This document shows positions 9,555 to 22,550 of a stretch of DNA of 64,000 nt, piece after piece (the first letter of the stretch is position 1; each line of letters opens with the position of its first letter). The stretch is from Ovis canadensis (lineage: Eukaryota > Chordata > Mammalia > Artiodactyla > Bovidae): positions 25,572,501 through 25,636,500 of the forward strand of contig NC_091256.1 of assembly GCF_042477335.2 (NCBI RefSeq). Direction: 5' to 3'. Below the pieces are notes generated by a model. That model saw only the letters and a list, made by a program, of their open reading frames with translations, made no database searches and was not told the DNA's origin. Made by a program: the position numbers and the translations under genes.

Positions 9555-12500
9555 TGTACCAAATATTCTTGGTTTGTTTTTATGGTGTCTAATGAGTTTA
9601 CATATTTTGATATCATATAGCTTAGAAAGAGAAAAGCTTACTCCTTAAGGCACATTAGTTCTTATGACTTTAATCCTGTCTGTCCTGTGAAAAGAGTCAC
9701 TTTTACAAAAATAGTTGTTCATGACTGGCTTTTCACTGTCATTTAGTGAAAGTCTGATTTCTTAGCAGGTTTACATTATTAACTTGTTGATTTCTCTCAG
9801 TTTAATTGAAAACAAGATCAAAATATTTTCATATAACAACTTTCATAATGAATAAACTTGAGAAAAATCATACTGGTAATTCCTACCATTTATCAACTCA
9901 TATTTAGCTTACCAGAATTCATTAGGTGACATCTAGCATTGTTGGTGTTTTAATTTAGCAATTACTTGGAAAATTTCATTTAGACATTTAGTAGTGTAAC
10001 TCTGACCAGAGTTGCATGTACTGTTATTTAGTTTTATGATTTTAATGTTTACAATTCATGAGTTCTAAAGGAGAGCAAAAGAAAAAAGAAATGTGCTTAA
10101 TATCATTGATTGCTAATGGATAGTCTTGACTCTTAAAAGAAAAGGGTGGTGTAAAGATGTTTATTCCACTCTATAAGAGTAAAAGATTTTCTGAAGATGA
10201 AATTTCATCATGAACACTAATGGCCTTTTTACTGAAAATATGTCTGGAAGTTCTGATCCAGCTTTTTCTTTCTTAGCAATATCAAATAGCCACTCTAGGC
10301 ATTTTATGCTGGTCATCAAATATCCTCATCAATAATATTTTAAAGCTTTTATCGCTATCATTTCAAGGATATTTGATGGGTTATTAAGAATATTTATATC
10401 CAATTACTTATTTGCAGACCTATCCAGTTACAAAGTTTCCATAGATAACTATTTCATAAGCTATGAATTAGCTCTTCTATATTTATGTTTGAAATAAAGT
10501 ATTCATGCAAACAGTTCTGGGATATTTCTCAATTTCATATTCAAAGTAGCAAATCATGAATAACTAATAGATGCTCTAATTGAAATAAACACAGTGATAA
10601 TTTTCTAACCAGTTTCTTTCCCCCTAAAGATTAAAAGATATAACTAATATACTTTTAGTGAGCTGAGTAGATTGCTAGGTAATTTATCTTACCATAAATA
10701 ATTGTGTTAATTTTTAATTATTTATTTTTAACCAAGAAAGCATATATTCAGATGTGAAAATATGACATGCAATCTAATAATTAGGAAATCTTATAGAGTC
10801 TTTTTCTTCCATATTCACTGTTATTTTTTACAATTTATAATTTCTCAAGTTTAGAGATATAAATGGTAATTTCCCTCAATGTAACCTATATTAACTTATA
10901 TTTTAGGAGTATTTGTATTACTGCATAAACACTAATTTTCTCAGACATGGATGACTTTAAAAGCACCAAAGGCATAACAAATTTGTTTTAATAGCTAATA
11001 GAGAAACTACCATGTTACAGTTCCAGCAAATTAAGTCTATAAAATACATATTTATTGATTAAATTAATAAATATGTTAACATTACATTCAAATGTATTGT
11101 AGTTCTCTGCTACATAAGAATTATTGTCTCATAATGGTGTGCTTCATTTAAATTTCATTATAGATTTATTGCGAAAGAATGCTTATAGTTAGTTAGAATT
11201 TTTCTTCCTGATTTCTGTGAGTATCAGCCAACCTCATCAGGACTGAGCTTTTTTTTATTAACTTTTCTGGAGTCTTGCATTTTGTTAATTTTAAAAGCTA
11301 TCTCTAGAATATTGCATCATTAAAAAACAATCTAGCCTTGGGAAGACCAGAACTGAGTAAGCATGCATTTTAGTTTTTCAGTGTCAAATAATGACCCACT
11401 ACTTCACAGTTTCATTAAACAGTCTCACAATTTAAATATATGATCTTTAAAACATTTCAAATGATGTTCTTAAAAAGAAGCCAGTTTGGAAAAGTGATTA
11501 AATCAAATCAAGGAGTAAATTTAAATGGATTCACTCAAGTATCAAAATACAAAATCACATATTTATGCAGGTTGCTTATCATGAGTCCTTTGTAATTTGT
11601 AATATCTTTGATATGCATGCACTTTTAAGATACAAGTATTTGTAACTGCTTTTAGATATGCAATTTAATACTGTGTGTAGAAGCTCCTTCTGAGGTAGCC
11701 CAAGTAAATATAGAACAAAAGTTAATTCGGTCACTGAGTTTCTGAGATAGATAATATATTTAACTGGCTTTCCTATCTTTGTGTGGCAATATTTCTAATG
11801 GTTTTAAAAAATCAGCCCCATAAATGTATGTACGGAGATGGTGGAATAGTCTTTTTCAGAAATGAACACCTCAAATAGTAATCAACAAAATCTAATTATT
11901 CAGAAGAAAATCATTAAAGATTGAATAAATCACACAACAGAGTTGTAAAAAAATGCTCCTTTAAGATAATTAACCCATATTTTTCTCAACATTTTCTTAT
12001 ATAACATCAAATATATTAATATACAGACAAGTCTAGCTTACTCAAAACATTTAAACTGAGTGGCTTTACTTGAATTTACTATGAAAATTTCTAATTATTC
12101 ATTCAGGCCTGTCACCAGAATACAAAGTTTCAATAGATTATATACATGTGATAAAATATTTTCAAGATTATACTATCAAATAATGTGGAATAAGACTAGA
12201 GTTTCCAAAATTGAATAGTCTAGAATAAAAATGAATTGCCAATGATCGTTTAACAACAGCGACAGATTAGAAAGTATATTTTCTGTTTCTTATTACTAAT
12301 TTCACTCCTAATGAGGTTTTTAACCAACTTGTTAATTTTAGTTCAAAACTTGTCTTGAGTAAGCAATTTTTGATAGGATGTGCATTTGTTTGATATGTAA
12401 GTTATACTCTGTTCCACTTTTGAAATTTTCCCAATCACTGAAAAACAACACTTTTCTCTTTTTTTGAAATGTGAACCGAGAGAAATGAATCTAGTCTTCC

Positions 12501-13420
12501 CTGTGAATTGAAACTTAAATTTCATAGCTAAGAAAAACAACCCTGAGCAATTTCTTAAGAAGCACAAAGTTATTCTTGAAGCCTCTTTTTTGACTTAAGT
12601 ACTTTTTTCAGCACCTTCTCACCTCTGAGTGGAACTTCTAGTCTTACATTGCTACTTCCCAACATACACATTTTTGCAACACCTTGTCTGCTTATTTGGG
12701 AGCTTGTAGATCAAGGACAGATTATTTTAAATGTATAGTTTTCTTTATATTTCAGCTAAAAGAGTAACACCAATTATGTTTGAATAGTGACATAACTGTG
12801 GAGAAAAATAACTTGCAGCATCCATGTTTCTTCTTAGAGTGAACTCTAACAGGTTTTCATGTGTCTCTTCCATCCATCCATGAAATGTGAACATTTAAAC
12901 ACATCTCTTATTTAACCAATTTAAAAGACAAAACAAAAAATTACAATCTATGAAGGTAGGCCAGGAAGATATGAAAGATCACTCATGTCATTAGAACTAT
13001 TCCAACCTATCCTTGACAGTGTCTCTTTAAGGAAATCAGTTCTGATTTAGACTAAAAACAGCAACTCCAACATCGACATAAACTGTGATTAACTATTAAA
13101 TATATTTCTTTCTCATCAATAACATTGAATCTGTAAGGTAAACCAAAGTTTAGTCTAGGGTCACATGATTCTTTCATCACAAAAATGATAACAATTTGAC
13201 TTACTTTACTGTCTTTTAGATATAGATTTGCAAAGGTCTGAGCTGAAGATAACAATGTATTTGCTCAGCATTGAAACTGGACAGTTATTAACTATTTATT
13301 AATTTTTTTCTATTACCAGATTTTTGGTTCAGATAAATCCTGCAATATTGATTCCTATGTTTATTATTTAGAAGGTATTCCTGGCCAGTTCAGACAGTAT
13401 GATTTTAAAAATTACTAGGA
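7180..13420. other. AT-rich intron 1 stretch without recognised repeats
   Basis: About 6.2 kb of AT-rich DNA with no lineage-specific SINE or LINE that I can recognise. It holds a (TA)n microsatellite at 9524-9558 and POU octamers (ATTTGCAT) at 7310-7317 and 9437-9444. No supported reading frame. Very old repeats may be present below visual recognition. Confidence 0.55.
9524..9558. repeat. (TA)n microsatellite
   Basis: Alternating TA with one or two TG interruptions after an A-run. Confidence 0.9.
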
Positions 13421-13530
13421 GTGGTTAAGACTTTACCTTCCAATGCAGTGGATGTGGGTTCCATCTCTGGTCAGGGAGCTAGTATCTCACATGCCTGGTG
13501 GCCAAAAAAACAAAACAGGAAAAAAGAGGC
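13421..13530 (+). repeat. CHR-type tRNA-derived SINE fragment
   Basis: A core of the form TTAAGACT...GGTTCCATCTCTGGTCAGGGAGCTAG..., then TGGCCAAAAAAACAAAA, is typical of cetartiodactyl CHR-type tRNA-Glu SINEs. The B-box is degraded. Confidence 0.7.
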
Positions 13531-14078
13531 AATATTATAACAAATTCAATGAAGACTTAAAACTACCTCTAGTATGTACATGATATGCTAGGTATTAGCT
13601 TATATTCAACAGTTTCTCTGTTTCTGATAGAGTAATGCCCTATTTATTCTTTCTTATAAAATTCTTCAAAACCTGGCTGGCTCTTTTTATATAAAAACTT
13701 TTTAATAATCTAGATTTCTTTAAAAAATAGATTTACTTTACTTTTCGTTTTAAACTTAGTATCTTAAGTTCTTTATATCTCCCTGAATGTGGAGACAGTG
13801 AGCTATTTTAGCAGTTAAAGTAATTTATTGCCAAGAGTGGTCCTTGAAAATACCAAATGTTTTCACAATTCTGTGTTGGGCAATGATGGGGAAAGCAGGT
13901 GTTCATATTTAGAAAAAAGTTTAGTTACACAAGCTAGAATATATTGCCAATGCCAGGCACTGTAAGGATAGTTACCGATGCAAACTTAGACCGTCCAGCA
14001 TCTCTGGCAAACTGGGTAAGCAAAAGTCCATTGCTGAAGTCCATTCTTTAAGTACAAATACCCGGAGTTCTGAATCGG

Positions 14079-14210
14079 TGAAGGGAATGGCAACCCTCTC
14101 CAGTATTTTTGCCTGGGAAATCCCATGGACAGAGGAGCCTGGCAGGCTATAGTTCACAGAGTCACAAAGTATTGGGCACAGCTTAGTGCCCAACTAAACA
14201 AGAGCAACAC
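14079..14210 (+). repeat. Bov-tA SINE, 3' part
   Basis: The Bov-A body (GAAGGGAATGGCAACC, then CCATGGACAGAGGAGCCTGG) is present without the tRNA head. It is moderately diverged. Confidence 0.85.
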
Positions 14211-14663
14211 AAATGTTCTGACACTATTTATTAGATGGTGGTTCAGAAGAAATTGGAGAACAGCAGACAAAGATTTAACGGCTTGCTGATAGATTGGTTT
14301 GTTTGCTGTAGATCACGTCTTTTTGTTATTTTTGGTTCGTTTTAAAGAAATATTTAGTGGATGTCTGATCCCCTGAGTGAACTAGGGTAAAGCTTGGGAA
14401 TATAACAATGAAAAGACACACTTGTGCTTAAGAGGCATATTTTTTTATTTTTATTTTTTGCTATTTGAAGTATGCTTTGAATTAATCCACAAGGCAAATT
14501 TAATGCTTGATCGCTCATTGTATTTTCACACATGTCCAATTTTGATATTGTAAATATAATTCTGTTTAAGAGAAAAAGATAGTTGTCAAATTCCTCAGTT
14601 TACAGATAGGTCAGTAAAAAATGTATTTTTTATCTAGAGTATTAAAGGATAACTATTAAAGAG

Positions 14664-14720
14664 ACTTGGGTCTCCTGTACTGCAGGCAGGTTCTTTACCA
14701 ACTGAGCGACTAGGGAAGCC
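14664..14720 (-). repeat. Bov-tA SINE, tRNA-head fragment
   Basis: Reverse of the Bov-tA head (GGTCTCCTGTACTGCAGGCAGG ... ACTGAGCGACTAGGGAAGCC). The Bov-A body is missing. Confidence 0.8.
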
Positions 14721-14883
14721 CTCTCTTATGTTGGAAGTTCGAATATTTTCATTTCCTTGCAAATGAATATAAAGAAACTGAATATTATTATTTTGAAAAT
14801 TTAAAAGAGTTTTCTATGCCTGAAACAGTCCGGTTCTTTGAAAAAACTTTTTAATAATATTATTAAACTTTTTTGGAACTTCC

Positions 14884-15182
14884 TTGCTGCTACTGCTGCT
14901 AAATCACTTCAGCCGTGTCCAACTCTGTGCGACCCCATAGACGGCAGCCCACCAGGCTCCACCGTCCCTGGGATTCTCCAGGCAAGAACACTGGAGTGGG
15001 TTGCCATTTCCTTCTCCAATGCATGAAAGTGAAAAGTGAAAGTGAAGTCGCTCAGTCGTGTCCTACTCTTCGCAACCCCATGGACTGCAGCCTACCAGTC
15101 TCCTCCGACCATGGGATTTTCCAGGCAACAGTACTAGAGTGGGGTGCCATTGTCTTCTCCAGGTTACCATTGCCTTCTCCAC
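14884..15182 (-). repeat. Bov-A2 SINE (two Bov-A units)
   Basis: Two tandem reverse Bov-A monomers start at the TGCTGCTACTGCTGCTAA lead-in and near 15040 (AGTCGCTCAGTCG), joined by the usual GAAAGTGAAAAGTGAAAG linker. This is the classic dimeric Bov-A2 layout. Confidence 0.9.
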
Positions 15183-15189
15183 ACACTAT

Positions 15190-17338
15190 TTTTGTGTGTG
15201 GGTGACTTCAGATTATACACTTCTATTTGTGTTTCTCAGTATAGAGATTTCTAATTCAAAAGCTCATTTCACCTTCTAGGCCTGGTTAACTTCAAAGCAA
15301 GTTTTAATCTCATTAAAGAGCAAGAGATTTATTGTCCATTTGGTTACCAAACTCCAAGATTTCTGAACTTCATCCCAGTTATTATGTTTTAGTCTTAGAA
15401 TACATCATCAAGCCTTTATCAACAGTAGTAAAGATACCTTAGCTAAGCAACAAGTTAGTATTATACTTTCAATTTTTACTCAGGATCACCATAAATATAT
15501 ATTTTTTATAAAGCATTTCTAAAACTTTGCAAAACTGTAACTGAGGCCGTTGTCCATAAAGGCAGGAGCAAAAGGTTTATTATCTTTGCAAGTGCATGAA
15601 TTTGCACAGAGTATGTTTTTTTCAATTAACTTTTTTCATCAGATTCCCTATAAACTTGCATTTTCGTGGCAGAATTCTTTTACTGACAAGAAGCACTTTG
15701 TCCTTCACAAGCCAGAATGTTTTTTATTATTGGAGCATGCCAGAAAAAGCAGAACTGTGTTTCCAGTTATAGTAACCATATTAAATCCAGATGTCTGGTA
15801 CCATTATTTCCACTTCATTCCTGTACACAGATTATTTTAATCTTTATTTTAGACTGTCGTCTGCTTCTCAGTTTTGGTAGTCAAAGATACTAATTATAAT
15901 AAGGTTTCTGAAGCATCCCTTATATTTTACCTTAAAAATAGATTTTTAATCTAAAAATACTATTCTAAATATCTTCCATTTGAACTTTATTCTTAAGTCT
16001 CTGACCACTTTCCTTCTGAATGAAAATTGAGTACAATCTGAATCTTACCAAGATTTTTTTCTATGATCACTTATATCAAAACACCAAAATATTTTATATT
16101 TAAAGTGTAAAGATAAAGCAAGTGACTCTAGAAATTTGGGCTTTTAAGAATAATGTCTCCTATGTTCTGGACAGAACTAGAGAATGGAACTCACTTTCTA
16201 TTCATTTTTTCTAATCAGTTCTACCATTAGGTAGTAGCATTTAACTTCCTCTTTATTGGTAAGACAAGATTGTATTGACAGAATCAAGCAGGAGATTAGT
16301 TCCCTCCACAATATAACCTCCTCAGAGGAATACTAACCCTCATTAAGATGGAAAACACTTAAAGCTGTAATTCAGAGGCACTGTATTGCTCCATCAGCTA
16401 AATAAAATAAATAACGACAAGTGCCCTCTGGAAAACAGGTTTAGCAGAGTTAAATGACTAAGAAGATTCACTTCTAAGCCCAGTCTTAACAATGTGATTT
16501 AAAACAAGAAAGCTCAACTTTTTTAGAATAAGAATATTGAGAAAGTACAATAATAATACATTATATCATATTAATATAGTGACAATCTCTTTCTAGTGTA
16601 AGCAGTACCTAATGAAGCAGCTCATATATTTTCAAGAAAATGAAAAGGAATTCAGTTCAGTGTTCTCAAACCTTACAATGTGCATGACAGGGTGTTAGAC
16701 ATGAGGGGCTCCACAGGTTCTTATGCCAGCAGATCCTTCATCATTTGGTAATAAACTAAGGTGTTTAAGAGGATAATATTAGTACATTGTAAAATTTTAG
16801 AAGGCTAATGAATGAAAATCCATCCAGTAGGCAGTTATTTTAATAATTTCCAACAAACATTGAAAATAATTTAAAATAGTTATTAACCCACAGAAACAAT
16901 TTGTCCTTAAAATTCAAAAAGAATTGCTAAGTCAAATCAGTGCATTCTATTATTTCTGTCGTCTCTGAGTGGAGAACTTCAGATTTTTGTGATGTCTGGA
17001 ATTGAATGGCTTTTTTTTTTTCTTTCGCTTCAAGGATCAGTGTTACTTTTTATAAATTTGTTTAAGGGAAAAATGCAAGAATTAGCAATTCATAAGAAAA
17101 AGAAAAACTTAATTTTGGTTTAGTTCCTATATAAACCCAGTAATAAATTACATAGCTAAGAGTCAGAATGATTTTCTTTCCATTTTAGCATATTACTGTT
17201 TACTTCAACAGATGTGTTAAGATAAAGCAATGACTTCTCTATACATCTGGTGAAGTATGGAAAAGAGAGTGGCAAAATCCTACCTATGTATATTGGGTTC
17301 CTTAAAATCCTACCTACTCCACTGGGTTCTTTAAACAT
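15190..17338. other. Intron 1 sequence, nothing recognised
   Basis: AT-rich and non-repetitive to the eye. The 96-codon frame at 15550-15840 has no recognisable domain and no splice context. Confidence 0.55.
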
Positions 17339-18089
17339 TCAATACCTTTAGGGATTTCCCTGGTGGCACAGTGGCTAAGGCAGTGCTCTCAATTCAGAAA
17401 CCCCAGGTCAGGAAAGCAGAAGGTCTCACATGCCGCAGCTAAGACTTGGCATCAGTTCAGTTCAGTTCAGTTGCTCAGTCATATCCGATTTTTTGCAACC
17501 CCATGGACTGCAGCACGCCAGGCTTCCCTGTCCGTCACCAACTCCCAGAGCTTGTGAAAACTCATGTCCAATGAGTTGGTGATGCCATCCAACCATCTCA
17601 TCCTCTGTTGTCCCCTTCTCCTCCTGCCTTCAATCATTCCCAGCATCAAGGTCTTTTCTAATGAGTCAGTTCTTTGCATCAGGTGGCCAAAGTATTGGAA
17701 TTTCAGCTTCAGCATCAGTCTTTCCAATAAATATTCAGGACTGATTTCCTTTAAAATGGACTGGTTGGATCTCCTTGTCCAACAGACTCTCAAGAGTCTT
17801 CTCCAACATCACAGTTCAAAAGCATCAATTCTTCAGTGCTTGACTTTATAGTCCAACTCTCATATCGATACATGACTACTGGAAAAACCAAAGCTTTGAA
17901 TAGATGCACCTTTGTTGACAAAATAATGTCTCTGCTTTTTAATATGCTGTCTATGTTGGTCATAACTTTTCTTCCAAAGAGTAAGCGTCTTTTTATTTCA
18001 TGGCTGCAGTCACCATCTGCAGTGATTTTGGAGTCCCCCCAAATAAAGTCTGTCACTAAATAAATATTTTTTAAAAATCAATACCTTTA
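17339..18089. mobile_element. CHR-type SINE interrupted by a BovB fragment, with 12-bp target duplication
   Basis: A perfect 12-base duplication (TCAATACCTTTA) at 17339-17350 and 18078-18089 flanks the whole unit. The SINE head (GGGATTTCCCTGGTGG... CCGCAGCTAAGACTTGGC) covers 17351-17450. Its AAATAAATATTTT tail is at about 18059-18077. A reverse BovB 3' end splits it at 17452-18058. Confidence 0.85.
17452..18058 (-). mobile_element. BovB LINE 3' end, 5'-truncated
   Basis: The left edge is the reverse of the BovB 3' tip (tandem CAGTT). The sequence then runs back through the C-terminal part of the BovB ORF. Minus-strand frames show fragments such as GRKVMTNIDSILKSRDI and [10 protein letters not shown]. 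Stops and frameshifts make it a dead copy. It sits inside a SINE. Confidence 0.9.
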
Positions 18090-20040
18090 AATAAACAATG
18101 TCTAGATTAAGGAAGAGCAATTTTAGGCCATATGAAGTATAAAATTATAGATAATAACTAGAATTGAATTAAAGTCATAAATGCATCATAACTAAAAAGA
18201 TGATGTAAATCACTGAATAATGATACTCTCATTCTTTTCTTAAATTTGACTATGTACTACATATAGTTCATGAACATTCAAAGATGGTAATTTGTATGTA
18301 CATGAATATAGGAAGACGATGTGTCATGTCATGCATGCATGTTTGAATATGTCAAATTTAACACGAGTTTAATTGGTATTCATGAAAAGCTATATCTTTA
18401 AAATTATTTTTGTTATATCCAGGGATCTTCCTTGCTAAATGTAACTATAATATATAAATATATCTATGTTTTTAGCTGTAGTCTTGAGTTTTCACACTGT
18501 TGTACTTTCAAATAATACTTATTAGAAATGATCCTCATATTCTTGTTATTATCTGGTATGTTTGAGAACATAATAAAACTGACCTTATATAAAAATTTAT
18601 AGGTACATTTCAACAAAATATTAAGGTCATCTCACTCTTCTGAAATGATATTATGTCTCCTGTCTTGAGATACCAGTTCTATGTATGTTGGATGGTGCTT
18701 TTTTTTTCTTTTTGTTATACTATAAAACAACTTATAATCAGATTGAGTAATCAGACCATTAGATTAATCTTGTAATATCTCTGAAGATCAGATAGGTATA
18801 TTAAATCGATCTGACCATGATTATACTTTTAACAATAAATAACACATACACTCTGAAACCCTTAGTTCTGATTTTTGTTTTTTAGTTTATAGTATGTCTT
18901 AAAAGATATTAAACTGAGTAACATTTAGGTGATTAAGCTATTATCTTTATTGAAAACATTACAGTATATGGAGCAGACATGCTTTGAAAAGCCATCATAT
19001 GAAAACCTATATTATGAAAATTCATAATATGTAGTTACTCAGATCACTTGCTTATAATTGCCTGAGATAAAATGTTCCCATTTTCATTTTATTTTCTATT
19101 TTCATTATTTATATTGTCCGTTTAAAGATTTTATTTTGTTCAAAAGCATTTCATTAAGTGGCAATGAAAATCCTAATAAATAACTTCCAATATGCAATTA
19201 GTTCTAATTTGGTTGTGGTGTGGTCTAACAGAGAGCACAGTTTTCGGTTTAAGTTCAAAAGAAGTGCTTGAAACCTTGCACTGCTGCATGTTCTTTCACC
19301 CTGAACTTGAGTCATCTAAATAAGTCAATGGTGATAATAAAACATGCCAAACTGTGCCTCTAGGAGGCAAAAGAGGAAATATTGGTAACATGCATGGCAT
19401 ATCAAAAGATCTTAATATATGTTTATTTTGTTGTAAAGAAATTAAATATAGCATGCCATTTTCATCATCAGTCTTCTCCCCATCCCCCACCTTCCAAAGC
19501 AAGGTGCCAACCCATTCCACTGTTGTATCTATATTATTATTCTTTAAATTCAACGGTTGCAATACTGTGTGATACACTGTACTCATTAGTGAGAAGAGGA
19601 TTTGTGTTTGACTTTGCTCATGAACTCTCATTCATTTGGTCTATCTTTTGAAACCTTGAATAATGGAACATAAATGAAAAGTTTCCTAACTTTCCACAAT
19701 TGTGTGTGTGATCATGAGAATACCTTATATGTCTACCTACAGCTAATTAATAATGATGCTTTCAGATCCTTGTTCTTCACAATTTTTGAACATTAAGAAT
19801 GCTTTGCTTTGGTACTGCTTGAACATATCATTTATGATTATCATTTGAACACAGAAACTATGACCTCAGAACTCCATTTCTCTCGTTTCTCAACTGTCAA
19901 AGCCAGTGCCATCCTGAGGCATAGGTCAGTTGCAAACTCCTCCATAAAATATTCTTTTTTTGCCCCACATTGAAGAAGTTTTCTTAACCTTGCCATCTGT
20001 ATCGCATTAATTACACCTCAATTTAGTATTTAATTTATCA
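18090..20040. other. Intron 1 sequence, possible MIR remnant
   Basis: Mostly unique AT-rich DNA. About 19225-19345 has a weak MIR-like order (AGAGCACAG... then TTTCACCCTGAACTTGAGTCATCT... ATGGTGATAATAA). No gene seen. Confidence 0.35.
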
Positions 20041-20540
20041 TCATTTATTCATTCACTCAAACAATACTTATTAAACAATTTTATTTCAGACACTTTGCTA
20101 ACTGTACTCAGTTGCCATTAAACTAGGAACAATTATTGTCCTCCTAAAACGAAGTCTAATTGGGGGCAGGGGAGATATGCAGACAAATAAACATTACACA
20201 GATAAATATGCAGTGTCAATGTGCTATAATAGATGAAGTGATGGCTTCATAAACTATAACTGGTTAACCTGGAAGGGTCACACAGAGGCTTTGCGGAGGA
20301 AGTCGCAACCTAGTCTGAAGTTCAGAGATAGGGTTGGGTTTCGGCAGGTGAAAAGGTCCAGGTCGAAATCATGGATCAGGTGAAATAAACTGCATAAGCA
20401 AAGGTGCTGAGGATAGGGAGAAAGTGAGGAGAATTTGTGGAATAAAATTATGGCTGGAACAGAGTTGATGTTTGGTTGATAATGGTAGTGGCATATACAT
20501 GGCATGGGGTTTGAATGAATTTAAACAAGGGGAGACACTT

Positions 20541-20820
20541 AAAAATTATTTATTTATTTGGCTCTGCTTGATATTTTTTGCTACAATGGGTTTCTCTAGT
20601 TGCAGCGAGTAGGGGCTGCTCTCCAGTTATGATGTGCGAGCTTCTCATTGTGGTGGCTTCTTGTTGCAGAGCACAGGCTGTAGGGCGCACAAGCTTCCAT
20701 GGCTGTGGTGCACGGGCTTTGTTGTTCAGAGGCTTGTGAGACCTTCCTGAATCAGGGATCGAACCCTTGTCTCCTGCACTGGCAGGTGAATTCCTTACCC
20801 CTGAGACACCAGAGAAGCCA
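20541..20820 (-). repeat. CHR-type tRNA-derived SINE, near full length
   Basis: A poly-T-like start (TTATTTATTTGGCTCTG) leads into the repeated GTTGCAG / GGGCT tail units and ends in the reverse tRNA head (GGATCGAACCCTTGTCTCC ... CCAGAGAAGCC). Confidence 0.85.
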
Positions 20821-20896
20821 AGGAAGGAAGTTTTATAAATTTTCTTAAGAGTTTGGATATTATCCAGAGGGCAACATCATGATCACAGGCGTGTGT

Positions 20897-21092
20897 GTGT
20901 GCTAAGTTGCCTCAGTCGTGTCCAAATCATTGGGACCCTATGGTCTGTAGCCTGCCAGGCTCCTCTGTCCAGGGGGATTCTCCAGAAACCTAGAGCAGAT
21001 TGCCATGGGCTCCTCCAGGGGATCTTTCCCACCCAAGGGATCCAATCTGTGTCTCCTGCGGCTTCTGTATTGCAGGCAGATTTTTACTGCCT
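20897..21092 (-). repeat. Bov-tA SINE
   Basis: Reverse Bov-A body from GTGCTAAGTTGCCTCAGTCG to the head at GTATTGCAGGCAG; the outermost head is lost. Confidence 0.85.
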
Positions 21093-21262
21093 AATTATTG
21101 GGAAAGACTTCATGATTACAGAGTGGGAGTAAAAATGTTGCAAGCTCAAATTTATTTATTTATTATTTTTTTTTTTTTGTAAGGTAGCTCTGCAGTTAAA
21201 AAGACAGATTGGAGAGAGTCACATCGGTGTTAGGATGATCATTTAAGCTATTGTAGTAATTC

Positions 21263-22027
21263 ATACATGTTCTGGGAGGTTAGTAGGACCTGCGGTCTCC
21301 TCCCTCTTTTAGTCCCTCCCAAGAACACTCCTGGGTGAGTTTTATGAGACCTACTGTGGGCTGGAATGCCCCTCCTTTCAGCCCCTCAGAAATTCTTCCG
21401 GTTAGTTTTCAGCCTGTGTTTTCCTTCTGAGAGACAGGCTCAGGCTGGTGGTTACCCCTGTGCCTGGCAGAGGGAGGTAGTTTCGGTCATCAACCTTTCC
21501 CTCACAACAGGAGGCAGAACTCTTAGAATTCTGGAGCTGGACGGTAAGGAAAATTAGATCTGAGCGAAGGGAAATATCATTTGTAAGATAAGGCACCAGA
21601 GTAAGAAACAAACGGGAGAATGTTGATTTTCAGTTGACAGAGGTATCTGTTTCTGACAGAGATGACTAGGGGCAGTGCATCCTGCCTTACATATGGCATT
21701 CCTCAGTTAATTCTAAACTTCTGAAGACAGAAGTGGTATTTTTTGTGGCCCTTAGGGTTTACACCCATCTCACAACATATCAGAGTGTTTTGTACATTGT
21801 AAATGATGGATAAGAGTTTCTCTTTTATGCTTATTTTCTATATTAAGTAGGAATATAAATAATGAATAAATGTGGAGACACTATTAAAAATTTACAGGTA
21901 TGTTTTAACTTTTCCATCACTTATTTACTTATACAATGTTATATTTAACAGTTATTTAGAGCTAGCATTTATTTCATTCAGAGCTAATGTTTATTTCAAT
22001 ATATAATGAAAATATATACTATCTGGT
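21263..22027. other. Unclassified stretch
   Basis: The 21280-21560 part is richer in G+C than its surroundings and could be an old repeat, but I cannot name a family. No supported gene. Confidence 0.35.
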
Positions 22028-22036
22028 AAGATAATA

Positions 22037-22260
22037 ATGGGGCTTTGAAAGTGGCACTAGTGGTAGAGAACCGATCTACGAATGCAGAGACTTAAGAGAT
22101 GAGAGTTCAATCCCTGGTTGGAAAGATCCCCTGGAGGAGGACATGGCAACACACTCCAGTATTCTGGCCCAGAGACGTCCATGGACAGAGGAGGCTGACA
22201 GTCTATAGTCCATAGGGTCACAGAGTCCAGCATGACTAAAGTGACAGCACGCACGCACAC
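22037..22260 (+). repeat. Bov-tA SINE with 9-bp target duplication
   Basis: Head and body are both present, diverged. AAGATAATA occurs at 22028-22036 and 22261-22269, flanking the element. The (GCAC)n-like tail is part of it. Confidence 0.85.
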
Positions 22261-22357
22261 AAGATAATAGTATGTTATATACTAATAGAATTTGGAACTA
22301 TTTTATACAAATATGCTTATTTTATAATGCAGTTATTCTTTGTATACTTGATAGATT

Positions 22358-22550
22358 TGATACAGGATGCTTGGGGCTGGTGCACTGGGATGACTCAGAG
22401 GGATGGTACAGGGAGGGAGGTGGGAGGGGGGTTCAGGATGGAGAACACATGTACACCCGTGGCAGATTCATGTTGATGTATGGCAAAACCAATACAATAT
22501 TGTAAAGCAATTAGCCTCCAAATAAAATAAATACATTCATATTTTAAAAA
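22358..22550 (+). mobile_element. L1 3' UTR end (ruminant L1)
   Basis: The segment GATACAGGATGCTTGGGGC, the G-rich GGGAGGGAGGTGGGAGG, then ATGTATGGCAAAACCAATAC and a final AAATAAAATAAATA match the 3' end of young ruminant L1. Only about 190 bases remain. The G-run at 22411-22433 is the usual L1 3' UTR G4. Confidence 0.85.

Larger units (their letters stand above)
20041..21262 (-). mobile_element. Ancient L2 LINE 3' end, interrupted by two SINEs
   Basis: Reverse L2 features run in order: TTATTCATTCACTCAAACAATACTTATTAAA, then ATGCAGACAAATAAAC, GCATAAGCAAAGGTGCTGAGG, GAGTTTGGATATTATCC and TATTGTAGTAATTC. The copy is strongly diverged. A CHR SINE (20541-20820) and a Bov-tA (20897-21092) split it, so it is older than both. 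Confidence 0.65.

Noticed and set aside
15550..15840. 96-codon + strand frame
   Set aside because: No domain, no coding-like composition and no splice sites that would join it to BRINP3.
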